DNA of 64,000 bases from Peribacillus simplex (GTDB lineage: Bacteria > Bacillota > Bacilli > Bacillales > DSM-1321): positions 3,314,001 to 3,378,000 of the forward strand of contig NZ_CP011008.1 in assembly GCF_001578185.1 (NCBI RefSeq). Direction: 5' to 3'. A program made the translations under genes and the position numbers. Below, piece after piece: positions 18,714 to 28,737 of this stretch; positions within the stretch are counted from its first letter, which is position 1; each line of letters starts with the position of its first letter. The notes below the pieces were generated by a model. That model did no database searches. It had not been told where the DNA came from and saw nothing but the letters and a program-made list of their open reading frames with translations.

Positions 18714-19676
18714 TCAAAACTTTCTTTTTCCGATATTTTTTGCGATATCGGATAAAGTTTTTCTGGCTTTAATAGCAGGAAGACCTTTCAACTCAGTAAA
18801 AGCCTTTTCTAAATACATATCACTGATTCTCGCTGCCTGTTCAATGGCCCCGGAAGATTTTATCGCATTGATTATATGCGACATTTCGTCTTTTGGCGTA
18901 TCTTCCCGAACTGTTTCGATAAGTTTTTTCAACTTTGGATCTTCCATTGCAATCAAAACGGGTAAAGTGATATTCCCTTGAATCAAATCACTTCCGGCTG
19001 GTTTCCCAAGCTCTTCTTCCGAAGCCGTAAAATCCAATATATCATCTGTGATTTGATAAGACATACCGACATAATATCCGAATTTAAATAGCTTTTGGTG
19101 AACTTTCTCTTCAACCCCCGCTGAAATTGCTCCCAACTGGCAGCTGGATGCAATCAGTAATGCCGTTTTTCGTTTGATCCTTCTAAGGTATATCCGCCAA
19201 TTCTGTTCGAAATTGTATTTATCTTTTATTTGTTCAATTTCCCCAAGACATAGTTCAACCATAGTATCAGCGAGAATTTGATGCGCAAGAGGAGACTCGA
19301 TCACCGCCATCATTTCCAGTGCACGAGCAAAAATGAAGTCGCCTGTATACATGGCGACACGATTATCCCATTTTGATTTAATGGTCGCAGATCCCCTGCG
19401 TAAATCCGCATCATCCACAACATCATCATGTACAAGGGAAGCCGTATGAATCAGTTCCAATGTCGCTGCAACATGCTTTACGACATGGATATCATAACTG
19501 CCAAACTTCGCACCCAATAGGACGAATACCGGACGGATCCGCTTTCCACCGGATTGCAGTAAATGCAGGGAAGCTTCCCTTAAAACAGTGGAATCCGCTT
19601 CAATTGCGGCTTCTAGTTCTTTTTCTATTAATTGCAAATCTGCATTCAAAAATGAATACATCATTTTAAATTTCAT
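18714..19676 (-). CDS. hepT: Heptaprenyl diphosphate synthase, catalytic component II
   Basis: Trans-prenyltransferase large subunit that extends farnesyl diphosphate to the C35 chain of menaquinone-7. The first Asp-rich motif is in HDDVVDDADLRRG and the second in TDDILDF. GGKRIRP is the isopentenyl diphosphate site. The ATG at 19676 (320 residues, starting MKFKMMYSFLNADLQ) fits the family; longer in-frame starts would overlap menG. It works as a heterodimer with HepS, two genes upstream. Confidence 0.94.
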   Translation of the reverse strand: MKFKMMYSFLNADLQLIEKELEAAIEADSTVLREASLHLLQSGGKRIRPVFVLLGAKFGSYDIHVVKHVAATLELIHTASLVHDDVVDDADLRRGSATIKSKWDNRVAMYTGDFIFARALEMMAVIESPLAHQILADTMVELCLGEIEQIKDKYNFEQNWRIYLRRIKRKTALLIASSCQLGAISAGVEEKVHQKLFKFGYYVGMSYQITDDILDFTASEEELGKPAGSDLIQGNITLPVLIAMEDPKLKKLIETVREDTPKDEMSHIINAIKSSGAIEQAARISDMYLEKAFTELKGLPAIKARKTLSDIAKNIGKRKF

Positions 19677-19710
19677 ACATTCCACCCAGCTTTGTCCATT
19701 GCTATTATGC

Positions 19711-20421
19711 TTATTTTGAAGGCTTGTACCCGAAATGTGTTGCTGCAACACCGCCGAAATGTGCCTTGTAACTGACATTTTCCATTCCAGCCTGCTTGAA
19801 CATGCTTTCAAGCTTTTTCATGCCTGGGAAATCACGAGCTGACTCCTGCAACCATGAATATTCGCTATAGCTTTTTGCGAATAATTTGCCGAACATGGGC
19901 ATGATGAAACGGAAATAAAAATAATAGCCCTGTTTAAAACCAAGCATAGTCGGCTGTGAAGTATCCAGGCAAACGACCATTCCACCCGGCTTGGCTACCC
20001 GGTTTAACTCTTTAAGCACTTGCATGTAATCAGGGACATTCCGCAGCCCGAAACCGATCGTGACATAATCAAAGCTATTGTCCTCAAAAGGCAGTTCCAT
20101 TGCATTCCCATGCCTTAGGGACACTTGATCTAAATTGAGTTCATTCACCTTTTGTTCGCCGATTTTCAGCATGTTCTTACTAAAGTCCAAACCAACAACC
20201 TTTCCTTCTGGTCCTACTTCGTTAGCAAGGGCAATGGTCCAGTCCGCTGTTCCACAGCATACATCAAGTGCATGGGCGCCTTTTGGGACATTCATGATGG
20301 CCATTGTAGCCTTCCGCCATTTAAGATGCTGTTTAAAGCTGATGAGGGAATTCATCTTGTCATAGTTTCCATAGATCTTTTCAAAGACATGATGAACTTT
20401 TTGCTCTTTAGACTGCTCCAT
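19711..20421 (-). CDS. menG: Demethylmenaquinone methyltransferase
   Basis: SAM-dependent C-methylation, the last step of menaquinone synthesis. [14 protein letters not shown] is the SAM motif [22 protein letters not shown] and the TQPTM(L)GFKQGYY region are UbiE/COQ5 signatures. 236 residues. It lies between hepS (3 nt upstream) and hepT (34 nt downstream), so the chain-making and ring-methylating enzymes share one operon. Also called ubiE or menH. Confidence 0.95.
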   Translation of the reverse strand: MEQSKEQKVHHVFEKIYGNYDKMNSLISFKQHLKWRKATMAIMNVPKGAHALDVCCGTADWTIALANEVGPEGKVVGLDFSKNMLKIGEQKVNELNLDQVSLRHGNAMELPFEDNSFDYVTIGFGLRNVPDYMQVLKELNRVAKPGGMVVCLDTSQPTMLGFKQGYYFYFRFIMPMFGKLFAKSYSEYSWLQESARDFPGMKKLESMFKQAGMENVSYKAHFGGVAATHFGYKPSK

Positions 20422-20424
20422 GAC

Positions 20425-21255
20425 TCACCCTTCTTTCACATATGAATTTGCGATACTCTCTGTTTGCTCCAAGATGACATTCACTCTTTCCTGAAGTTCA
20501 TCACCCAATTTAGACAGCTTCCGCATCGAGCACTGTACGGATTGCCTGGCATCCCTTAGGCACTTGTCGAATTGGGTCCGTACCCGTTCTTCTTTTTCTG
20601 ACATCAGCATGGTTCCACTAATCGAGTCATCAAAAGGCATTTCCCTTAGGACATCAAAAACTATCGATTGACCCGACTTCAGATAACTCCTCTTCTCGGC
20701 AAGCAACCGATTCAAAAGCAGCAGATCTTCCGATATGTCTATCCAGTCAGGCTGATTATAGTAATCCGCCAGTTTATGAATCAGCGAAGCCTCGATCGCT
20801 TTTATCGTCTTTAAAAGCGTTGGCACATCATTAATGGACCCTTGTTGATAAAGGATGATTTTATTATCATTTATTTTTTTTATCGCGCTTGAAAGGATAC
20901 GGATCATATCAACATTCCCTACACTGGCAAGCCCTTGATAGTATAAGCCACTATAGTAATCGCCAGCAAGCACTTGTAGTTGGCGATTTTTCAAAACCTC
21001 AGGCAACTCGACTCCTTCACCAGAATTCGATACGATTTCATGGGTATCCAGAGCAATTTGCACTAACATTGTTGAAATGATGTATTGATTCCGTTTTTCG
21101 CTTAAAACGTCCAAATCGCTAAACAATCCCCAAAGCAATAACAGTTTATCTTCATCTAAGCTTGGCTTTTGTATATACTTCAATAAATATGGATGTTGAG
21201 CTTTCGTTTCTATTAATCGTTTTAATTGCCTTATGTCGTCCGTTATGTTTAACAA
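20425..21255 (-). CDS. hepS: Heptaprenyl diphosphate synthase component I
   Basis: The small, non-catalytic partner of HepT (276 residues, HEPPP synthase subunit 1 family). It is helical, with the family block GDYYSGLYYQGLA at about residues 99-111; it lacks the DDxxD motifs, as expected. First gene of hepS-menG-hepT. The family is less conserved and B. subtilis HepS is somewhat shorter, so identification rests largely on context and on the GDYYSGLYY block. Confidence 0.9.
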   Translation of the reverse strand: MLNITDDIRQLKRLIETKAQHPYLLKYIQKPSLDEDKLLLLWGLFSDLDVLSEKRNQYIISTMLVQIALDTHEIVSNSGEGVELPEVLKNRQLQVLAGDYYSGLYYQGLASVGNVDMIRILSSAIKKINDNKIILYQQGSINDVPTLLKTIKAIEASLIHKLADYYNQPDWIDISEDLLLLNRLLAEKRSYLKSGQSIVFDVLREMPFDDSISGTMLMSEKEERVRTQFDKCLRDARQSVQCSMRKLSKLGDELQERVNVILEQTESIANSYVKEG

Positions 21256-21503
21256 TTGAGATCACCCTTGCATCCCCGAAAGATAATTTTTTTCATACAT
21301 ATTGGTTTCTGTCCGTGTAAAATACACATTATTATACCATAAAAACAACCAGATGAAATGGACAACGTTTATAAAAAGAAACTTCCAAAACTAAGGAAAC
21401 CATCGTCTTTTGTTCTTCAAAAAAATGGATGCGGGAAATTTACAGCTTGTTAAACGCGATATCAGATGATTGATTTAATATTTAACCCATTAAAGATAAG
21501 CTA

Positions 21504-21752
21504 TCATTTGTCAGATGCATTCTTTTTAGAATCACTTTCTATCTCCCCGAATGGAGTATAAACTTTTGCATGTCCCCTGATTTTTATCGCCGAGGTGTGC
21601 TCCGTGAATTGTGCTATCATAACCTCTCCTGAGTCAAGTTTTTCAGAGTGATGAAACTTGGTGTCGGTTCCTCTTGTTAACCCGATGACATTCACACTAT
21701 CCTCAATGGCTTTGATTACGACAAAATCATTCAGAATCTTTTTTTCATTCAT
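21504..21752 (-). CDS. mtrB: trp RNA-binding attenuation protein (TRAP)
   Basis: 82 residues; an 11-mer ring protein that binds tryptophan and then RNA with repeated (G/U)AG triplets, controlling trp genes. The core [19 protein letters not shown] and [17 protein letters not shown] keeps the tryptophan-pocket residues and the RNA-contacting Lys and Arg (KIRGHAK). The C-terminal tail is longer than in B. subtilis. It is 20 nt downstream of folE, as in the B. subtilis mtrAB operon. The trp operon it would regulate is absent from the aromatic cluster in this window. Confidence 0.95.
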   Translation of the reverse strand: MNEKKILNDFVVIKAIEDSVNVIGLTRGTDTKFHHSEKLDSGEVMIAQFTEHTSAIKIRGHAKVYTPFGEIESDSKKNASDK

Positions 21753-21772
21753 TTTTCCTTGCCCCCAAGTCC

Positions 21773-22339
21773 TTAGTCTTTAATGAATGCCAACACTTCA
21801 GCTCTAGTACGGTGATCCTTCGCAAACGTTCCCCTTACAGCAGAAGTCACTGTTTTAGATCCCGGCTTTTTTACACCTCGCATGGTCATGCACATATGTT
21901 CAGCTTCCACTACAACCATTACACCATGAGGCTCAAGCTTTTCCATGATCGAGTCAGCCACTGTTGAAGTTATGCGCTCTTGAAGTTGTGGACGCTTCGA
22001 TACAGCCTCAACCGCCCTTGCCAATTTACTTAAACCGGTTACTCTCCCGTTTTTCGGTATATATGCTACATGGGCTTTTCCGTAAAAAGGGACTAAATGA
22101 TGTTCACAGACAGAGTAAAATGGAATATCCTTTACAAGTACGAGTTCTTCATGGTCTTCTCCAAAAACTGTTTCGAAATATTCCTTTGGATCCTGATTAA
22201 GTCCAGAAAAAATTTCTTCATACATTCGGGCTACACGGCCAGGAGTATCAAGCAGTCCTTCCCTCGTAGGGTCTTCCCCTACAGCCTCAAGAAGCATTTT
22301 AACCGCTTCTTCTATTTTGGCATGATTAACATTAGCCAT
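21773..22339 (-). CDS. folE: GTP cyclohydrolase I
   Basis: Opens GTP to dihydroneopterin triphosphate, the first step of folate synthesis (mtrA in B. subtilis). [20 protein letters not shown] supplies the zinc Cys and the His residues, and MCMTMRGV the second zinc Cys. 188 residues, normal. First gene of folE-mtrB. Confidence 0.97.
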   Translation of the reverse strand: MANVNHAKIEEAVKMLLEAVGEDPTREGLLDTPGRVARMYEEIFSGLNQDPKEYFETVFGEDHEELVLVKDIPFYSVCEHHLVPFYGKAHVAYIPKNGRVTGLSKLARAVEAVSKRPQLQERITSTVADSIMEKLEPHGVMVVVEAEHMCMTMRGVKKPGSKTVTSAVRGTFAKDHRTRAEVLAFIKD

Positions 22340-22645
22340 TTATAGTACCTCCTAAAAATTCATTAAAATTATGTATTCAGAAATTCAAGGCATTACACCC
22401 TGATATCCATATTTCCTATAATTAAAGCGGCCCATTACCTCCAGCAATGACAAGCCCAAGAAACGCAGCTTCGCCGGAAACGGTTTTTTCTTACTGGTTA
22501 TTTCCTGATGACAAATTCACCATTTACAGCGTTTCTAAAATATTCACTGTCTTTTATATTATCACAGATAGAAATTAAGAAGCAAAAAAAGGACCGCGTT
22601 TTCACGCGGCCCTTTTCGGTTAAGCACCCGTATGTAATGGTAGAA
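22340..22645. other. Gap between folE and hbs
   Basis: Carries the folE leader and promoter region on the minus strand and, at its right end, the hbs terminator (22587-22616). I see no small gene in it. Confidence 0.5.
22587..22616 (-). terminator. Terminator of hbs
   Basis: Stem AAAAGG.CCGCG / CGCGG.CCTTTT with one mismatch, 30 nt downstream of the hbs stop codon, with a T-run on the minus strand. Confidence 0.88.
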
Positions 22646-22918
22646 TTACTTCACTGCATCTTTCAGTGCTTTACCAGGTTTGAAAGCTGGCACTTTGCTA
22701 GCTGCAATTTCGATTTCGTCACCAGTTTGTGGGTTACGACCTTTACGAGCCGCACGTTCACGAACTTCAAAGTTACCAAAACCAATCAATTGGACTTTAT
22801 CACCGTTTTTTAGCGCTTCTAAGATTGTATCAAAAACAGCATCAACAGCTTTTGTAGCGTCTTTCTTAGAAATTTCAGTTGCTGTCACAACTTCATTAAT
22901 TAATTCTGTTTTGTTCAT
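22646..22918 (-). CDS. hbs: HU-family nucleoid protein HBsu
   Basis: The main histone-like DNA-binding protein, 90 residues as a dimer. It starts [31 protein letters not shown] is the DNA-binding arm and includes the RNPQTG tip. The ATG at 22918 is preceded by GGAGGTGA; longer in-frame starts extend only into the leader. It lies between folE and spoIVA, as in B. subtilis. Confidence 0.97.
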   Translation of the reverse strand: MNKTELINEVVTATEISKKDATKAVDAVFDTILEALKNGDKVQLIGFGNFEVRERAARKGRNPQTGDEIEIAASKVPAFKPGKALKDAVK

Positions 22919-23380
22919 GCCATTCACCTCCTCCCAAAAGGATTCTTTATAAAAAATCATTATTACAACACTATAATAGTGATTTGATATTAGTTTCGGT
23001 TTACAAATTTTCATTCCCTGGAAATCAAGGATTACCTAGCCGAATTAATTTCCAAATAATGCATCCATAAATTTAAAAATAGGTTGAAATCGCTGTTATA
23101 ACGCGTTTTCTGTATGTAGATTATCACAAATCCTATTAGCTTAGCAAGGGAATTCAAAAAATAATGGGAATCTTTTCATAAATAATTGTATATATTATAA
23201 ATTTTGTCTTTCGCTATTCATCATTTCCCTTTTTTATAGAAATTAAACTTATTATATTACTGAAAATCGCTTAACCACAGGGTTTTTCAAGATTATACTA
23301 AAAAACAATAGTTTTTTTCAACTATAAGCCTCCGCAAGTGATATTTTATTTGTGACCCTTCCGTCCATAGCATGCAAAAA
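22919..23380. other. Long leader/promoter region of hbs
   Basis: About 460 nt of AT-rich sequence without open reading frames of note. In B. subtilis hbs has more than one promoter. I could not single out promoter boxes with confidence here. Confidence 0.4.
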
Positions 23381-23405
23381 GACCAATCCATTAATGGAGT
23401 TGGTC
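23375..23405 (-). terminator. Terminator of spoIVA
   Basis: GACCAA.CC / GG..TTGGTC hairpin (23381-23405), followed on the minus strand by TTTTT, 18 nt after the spoIVA stop codon. Confidence 0.8.
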
Positions 23406-23422
23406 CAGCTTTTAAACGTTTT

Positions 23423-24901
23423 TTATAAGATGATGGCAATCAATCCCCCACTGCCCTCATTAATAATCCTCTCCAGTGTCTCTTTCAATTTATAGCGTGC
23501 ATTGTCTGGCATCATCGCTAATTTCACCTGTATGCCTTCCCTTACATAAGAACTTAGGCTTCTGCCAAAAATATCAGAGTTCCATATGGAAAGTGGATTG
23601 TCTTCGAAATCCTGCATCAGATAACGGACCAATTCTTCACTTTGCTTTTCCGTTCCGATGATTGGCGAGAATTCGGATTCGACATCGACCTTGATCATGT
23701 GGATGGAAGGAGCTACAGCTTTTAGCCTGACACCGAACCTGGCTCCCTGACGGATGATTTCCGGTTCATCAAGACTCATATCGTTAAGGGATGGGGCTGC
23801 CACACCATATCCAGTTTGTTTGACCATTCTCAATGCATCGGCCACCTGATCATATTCTGCTTTCGCATACGCAAAGTCCTGCATCAAAGATAACAGATGA
23901 TCCTTGCCCCGGATCTCCACACCGACAATTTCCTTCAGAATATCATCATAGAGTTCATCTGGGGCGTATAGGTCGATTTCTGCAACACCCTGACCCATCT
24001 CAATGCCCGCAAGCGCGGCACGGTCAATGAACTCGAATTCATTGAAATGACCGACTACACGATCTACATCCCTCAGGCGTTTAATATCCTTAACGGTCTC
24101 TTTAACCGCTTCCTGGTAACTTTCCCTTAACCAATGATCCTCTCGCAGAACCATTACCCAACTCGGGAGATTAACATTGACTTCGAGAACAGGGAATTCG
24201 TACAGGGCCTCACGAAGTACGCTGTAAACATCCGATTCCCGCATTCCTTCGACACTCATGGCCAATACAGGGATATCATACTTTTCCTGCAAGGATTCCT
24301 TCAGTGCGACCGTATTTGGGTGGTGAGGCTGAACGGAATTGACAATCATGATAAATGGCTTGCCAACCTCCTTCAATTCTTCAACAACCCTTTCCTCGGC
24401 ATCTAAATAATCACTTCGCGGAATTTCTCCTATTGATCCATCCGTCGTGACGACTACGCCTAATGTGGAATGATCCTGTATTACTTTGCGAGTACCGATC
24501 TCAGCTGCTTCATTGAACGGAATCGGCTCTTCATACCAAGGCGTATGAATCATGCGGGGACCATTTTCATCTTCGTACCCTTTAGCCCCAGGTATTGTAT
24601 AACCCACACAATCGACTAAACGGATGTTCACGTCGAGACCTTCAGCTACCTGAATCGATGCTGCCTGATTCGGTACGAATTTTGGTTCTGTAGTCATGAT
24701 CGTCTTTCCAGCAGCACTTTGAGGCAATTCATCCTGTGCCCTGGCACGGTCCGCCTCTGACGGGATATTCGGAATAACGACTAACTCCATGAATTTTTTA
24801 ATAAATGTGGATTTCCCAGTCCTGACGGCACCGACAACCCCCAAATATATATCGCCACCGGTCCGCTCAGCTATATCTTTAAAAATATCTACCTTTTCCA
24901 A
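23423..24901 (-). CDS. spoIVA: Stage IV sporulation protein A, coat basement-layer ATPase
   Basis: A cytoskeletal ATPase made in the mother cell that polymerises on the forespore surface and anchors the coat. GAVRTGKST (residues 24-32) is the Walker A motif of this TRAFAC-like protein. The C-terminal ERIINEGSGGLIAIIL is the conserved membrane-anchoring end. 492 residues, identical in length to B. subtilis SpoIVA. A possible sigma-E promoter lies about 70-100 nt upstream. Confidence 0.97.
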   Translation of the reverse strand: MEKVDIFKDIAERTGGDIYLGVVGAVRTGKSTFIKKFMELVVIPNIPSEADRARAQDELPQSAAGKTIMTTEPKFVPNQAASIQVAEGLDVNIRLVDCVGYTIPGAKGYEDENGPRMIHTPWYEEPIPFNEAAEIGTRKVIQDHSTLGVVVTTDGSIGEIPRSDYLDAEERVVEELKEVGKPFIMIVNSVQPHHPNTVALKESLQEKYDIPVLAMSVEGMRESDVYSVLREALYEFPVLEVNVNLPSWVMVLREDHWLRESYQEAVKETVKDIKRLRDVDRVVGHFNEFEFIDRAALAGIEMGQGVAEIDLYAPDELYDDILKEIVGVEIRGKDHLLSLMQDFAYAKAEYDQVADALRMVKQTGYGVAAPSLNDMSLDEPEIIRQGARFGVRLKAVAPSIHMIKVDVESEFSPIIGTEKQSEELVRYLMQDFEDNPLSIWNSDIFGRSLSSYVREGIQVKLAMMPDNARYKLKETLERIINEGSGGLIAIIL

Positions 24902-24954
24902 GGTATCCCCTCCCGAATTAGAGTTTTGGGATTTCGTTTATCCATTTGATTTTA

Positions 24955-24998
24955 TTTAGGACACTATATATCTATGATGTTGTCCTAAAAATTTATTC
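24955..24998 (-). promoter_or_regulatory. Inverted repeat and candidate sigma-E promoter upstream of spoIVA
   Basis: TTTAGGACA and TGTCCTAAA form a perfect 9-nt inverted repeat with a 17-nt spacer (24955-24989). On the minus strand GAATAAA, 15 nt, CATAGATA resembles a sigma-E promoter, with about five matches in each box. SpoIVA is a known sigma-E gene in B. subtilis. The assignment here is tentative. Confidence 0.4.
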
Positions 24999-25088
24999 CA
25001 ATTATTTCCCTGGTTCAATCCCTTCCTCCACCAGAAATTTTATATAAGGGTTGTTATTTAAAATGTAGGATGAAATAAAGATAAAGAA

Positions 25089-25128
25089 ATAACCCTTCCC
25101 CTACAATATATTTTGCAGAAGAAGGGTT
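25089..25128 (-). terminator. Probable terminator of yphE-yphF
   Basis: AACCCTTC / GAAGGGTT stem a few bases after the yphF stop codon, with only a weak T-rich tail on the minus strand. Confidence 0.5.
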
Positions 25129-25132
25129 ATGC

Positions 25133-25858
25133 CTATTTTGTAAGAAATATTGGATTATTTGTTTTTTCATCAATTGTATATGGCAATGAATAGGCAGGGA
25201 CGAACTCCGAACTCTGTACTAGCAAGTCCCGGATATCATCACCTGGCTTGATTTCCCCATCATGCTTCTTCAATGCCTCAAGTAAATCCGGGGTATAATC
25301 AACAAAAATATCACCTTGACCATCAACTACAAGGTATAAGTCTTTTTGTGAAAATGGACTCGTGACCGTAGGAGCTTCCTTCAGGCCCATTTTTTCATAA
25401 TCAAGTGTAAAGACATTATCGGATAACCTTTCCCTAAATGGCGGATATCCGTTGCTTTGCTGATAAGCAGTCAATCTCAAGGAAACATCCTGAATCTTCT
25501 GTGCCATCCTGACATCCAACAGCTTTACAGTCGGATCTTTTTCAGCATTAACGAGGATGTATTGAAAGACGCCCCCTGATTCAAAGGCATTGTCCGGCGG
25601 TTCAGCCAGATACCTCGGTGAGATCTTAGAAAACTTTATAACATATTTTTGATAAATCGGTGTTTCTGCATCTTTTGTAACAATGGGCAGTATGCCGCCT
25701 TCATCTTTCTGAAATTGATCGACTGCACTTTGTACGGATTGTATCTGCTCTTTATAAGGCAGTTGGTTTTGCATTTTTTGCTTCTCTGGATATAAACAGC
25801 CAGATAATGATACGGCAATGCATAATAAACATAATATTTTGAAAAAATTTTTCATCAT
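25133..25858 (-). CDS. yphF: Lipoprotein YphF
   Basis: 241 residues with a lipoprotein signal (hydrophobic residues 5-18, lipobox LSGC with Cys at about 21). The rest is extracytoplasmic and of unknown function. It occupies the place of B. subtilis yphF, directly upstream of spoIVA, and forms an operon with yphE (13 nt). I recognise no catalytic domain. Confidence 0.82.
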   Translation of the reverse strand: MMKNFFKILCLLCIAVSLSGCLYPEKQKMQNQLPYKEQIQSVQSAVDQFQKDEGGILPIVTKDAETPIYQKYVIKFSKISPRYLAEPPDNAFESGGVFQYILVNAEKDPTVKLLDVRMAQKIQDVSLRLTAYQQSNGYPPFRERLSDNVFTLDYEKMGLKEAPTVTSPFSQKDLYLVVDGQGDIFVDYTPDLLEALKKHDGEIKPGDDIRDLLVQSSEFVPAYSLPYTIDEKTNNPIFLTK

Positions 25859-25871
25859 TTCTCCTCACCTA

Positions 25872-26069
25872 TTAAGTGGTTGGCCCGCTAAGAACAACGA
25901 TAAGGATGATCAAGCCGGCTAGAATCATAAGTATGTATGCGATAATTGCTGTCAAGCCTCTCCAAAAACCTTTTAATTTATAACGGCTTATGTAGATTAG
26001 AAATATAGAGATAACCATAAAGCCCATAGCTATAAAGGATATCCACATTTTTTGCAGAGCAGGTGTCAT
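25872..26069 (-). CDS. yphE: DUF2768 small membrane protein YphE
   Basis: 65 residues with two membrane helices (about 9-27 and 40-62) joined by a basic loop. The size and position upstream of yphF match YphE of B. subtilis. AAAGGAGTGATG precedes the ATG. Function unknown; it is the first gene of the yphE-yphF pair. Confidence 0.8.
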   Translation of the reverse strand: MTPALQKMWISFIAMGFMVISIFLIYISRYKLKGFWRGLTAIIAYILMILAGLIILIVVLSGPTT

Positions 26070-26241
26070 ATCTTCATCACTCCTTTTTCCAGAAATTATT
26101 ATAACATACCAAATTACGTTAAAGGAATTAAATCATTGTCAAAACTGTGTAATTCTCAATTTACATGACTCATTTTCGTGCAAAAAATTTTTAGGTACAG
26201 ATATATAACAAAAAATATGTATAGTAATTTCCATACCTCCT

Positions 26242-26297
26242 CCCTCCAATAAAAAACCTGCATAGAATAAATTCTATACAGGTTTTTTATTGGAGGG
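26242..26297. terminator. Long palindromic hairpin left of IS remnant 2
   Basis: CCCTCCAATAAAAAACCTG and its complement flank an AT-rich core that is itself partly self-complementary, a strong two-way hairpin. Its inner 32 nt (26254-26285) recur exactly at 26975-27006 on the other side of the remnant. Confidence 0.75.
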
Positions 26298-26313
26298 TTT
26301 TAAAAATTCGAAC

Positions 26314-26435
26314 CTTGATTGGAACGTAGGGCACTCGCTTTCCGCGGGCGGTCCGCCCTCGGCGCCTTTGCGCCTGTGGGGTCTCCCTTGGACGCGCTTT
26401 TCCCGCAGGAGTCTCTCACACCCGCTCCAATCAAC
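26314..26435. repeat. About 125-bp GC-rich repeat, copy 3
   Basis: Begins CTTGATTGGAAC and ends CTCCAATCAAC, with the shared blocks CACTCGCTTTCCGCGG, TGTGGGGTCTCCC and CCCGCAGGAGTCTC. It lies at the left end of IS remnant 2. Confidence 0.8.
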
Positions 26436-26559
26436 TTTGTTTTAACAATTAGATATAACCGCTTTTGCCTACAGTCTTTTTTGTTTTAAAATTTTAAAGT
26501 ACTCAACAACAAATAAAGAGGGATATCGTGAGTACAAATCTCCCAAACACATTTGTAAG

Positions 26560-26838
26560 ACATGTTCATTTTTATCACAGTGTACAGAAAGCAAAGACCA
26601 TCAAAAAGTGGTGACGCGCCATATCTGGCAAGAAAATATAGAAGAAGCAGATCACCTGCGTCATCATCAAGATGTAAAACCTATCTATGCGAAACGCAAG
26701 GAAACGATTGAGCGTGTATTCGCAGATGCAAAAGAAAAGCATGGTATGCGTTGGACTACTTTAAGGGGACTTAAAAAATTGTCGATGCAGGCGTTGCTTA
26801 CTTTCGCTGCCATGAATGTAAAGAAGATGGCCAATTGA
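26560..26838 (+). pseudogene. C-terminal fragment of IS1182 transposase
   Basis: Encodes only the last part of the transposase, including ETIERVFADAKEKHGMRW. The N-terminal two thirds, with the first two catalytic acids, are deleted. The frame is a useful reference, because it shows where copy 1 carries an extra A. Confidence 0.8.
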
Positions 26839-26974
26839 ACATGGCAAGGTCCAAAAATGGCCTAACAGAGTGGGCTCGTAGAGACCCAAGCTCTTAATCT
26901 TGAGCAAAATTCCAAGAAAATATCAAAAGGGGTTCGGAATTAATACACTCCGAACCCCTTTTGTCGACAAACTG

Positions 26975-27006
26975 AAACCTGCATAGAATAAATTCTATAC
27001 AGGTTT
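26975..27006. repeat. Right 32-nt copy of the duplicated hairpin
   Basis: Identical over 32 nt to 26254-26285. It marks the right edge of IS remnant 2. Confidence 0.85.
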
Positions 27007-27064
27007 CTGAAATTCCTTTTAGATTGTCAACAGCCCCCTAAGGCTGTTTTTCTGCTTACTTATA

Positions 27065-28453
<1,389 letters not shown>

Positions 28454-28538
28454 TTATAAATTTATTGGATGGTTAATTAAGGATGCTTTTGATGAATCTT
28501 TAATGCTTACCTCCCTTTTTTTCTTATACTTACTTACC

Positions 28539-28557
28539 AAGCAAGTACCGTGCCAAG
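28539..28557 (-). promoter_or_regulatory. Sigma-54 (SigL) promoter of patA
   Basis: Minus strand CTTGGCACGGTACTTGCTT: the -24 GG and -12 GC elements have the required 10 nt between them, with a full TGGCACG-N4-TTGCT match. Start of transcription is expected near 28529, giving a leader of about 95 nt before patA. Confidence 0.85.
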
Positions 28558-28605
28558 ATAATTAACCAATAAAATCGCATTTTTTTTAATAAATACCACT
28601 AAACC

Positions 28606-28641
28606 TATGCAACTTTGCATATAATTATTTTACTTTGCATA
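28606..28641. promoter_or_regulatory. Upstream activator sites of patA
   Basis: TATGCAACTTTGCATA (28606-28621) is a near-perfect palindrome, and a further half-site TTTGCATA lies at 28634-28641. They are about 65-100 nt upstream of the sigma-54 promoter, the normal place for an enhancer-binding protein. Confidence 0.65.
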
Positions 28642-28687
28642 ATCTATCCTTGGAAAACCATTAAAAAAGCTTACCAAATTCCTTCAT

Positions 28688-28737
28688 AAAAAAAGCCGTT
28701 GATAAGTGAATAACATCACTCGTCAACGGCTTTTTTT
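28688..28737 (-). terminator. Terminator of the activator gene
   Basis: AAAAAAAGCCGTTGA / TCAACGGCTTTTTTT stem reaching to the stop codon of the activator gene. It isolates that gene from patA. Confidence 0.9.

Larger units (their letters stand above)
26286..26974 (+). mobile_element. IS1182-like remnant with internal deletion
   Basis: Contains the roughly 125-bp repeat (26314-26435), then a join from the leader TTGTTTTAAAA directly to the last third of the transposase, beginning AGTACTCAACAAC, which corresponds to about 2442 of the first copy. The remaining C-terminal reading frame (…VTRHIWQENIEEADHLRHH… to KKMAN, stop near 26838) is free of the extra A seen in copy 1. The right end keeps the hairpin and GTCGACAAACTG; the left inverted repeat is missing. 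About 1 kb has been lost. Confidence 0.8.

Noticed and set aside
27020..27055. CAGCC / GGCTG hairpin followed by T residues on the plus strand downstream of patA
   Set aside because: It is oriented for plus-strand transcription while patA is on the minus strand. It could only stop transcripts from the dead IS remnant, so I do not list it as the patA terminator.
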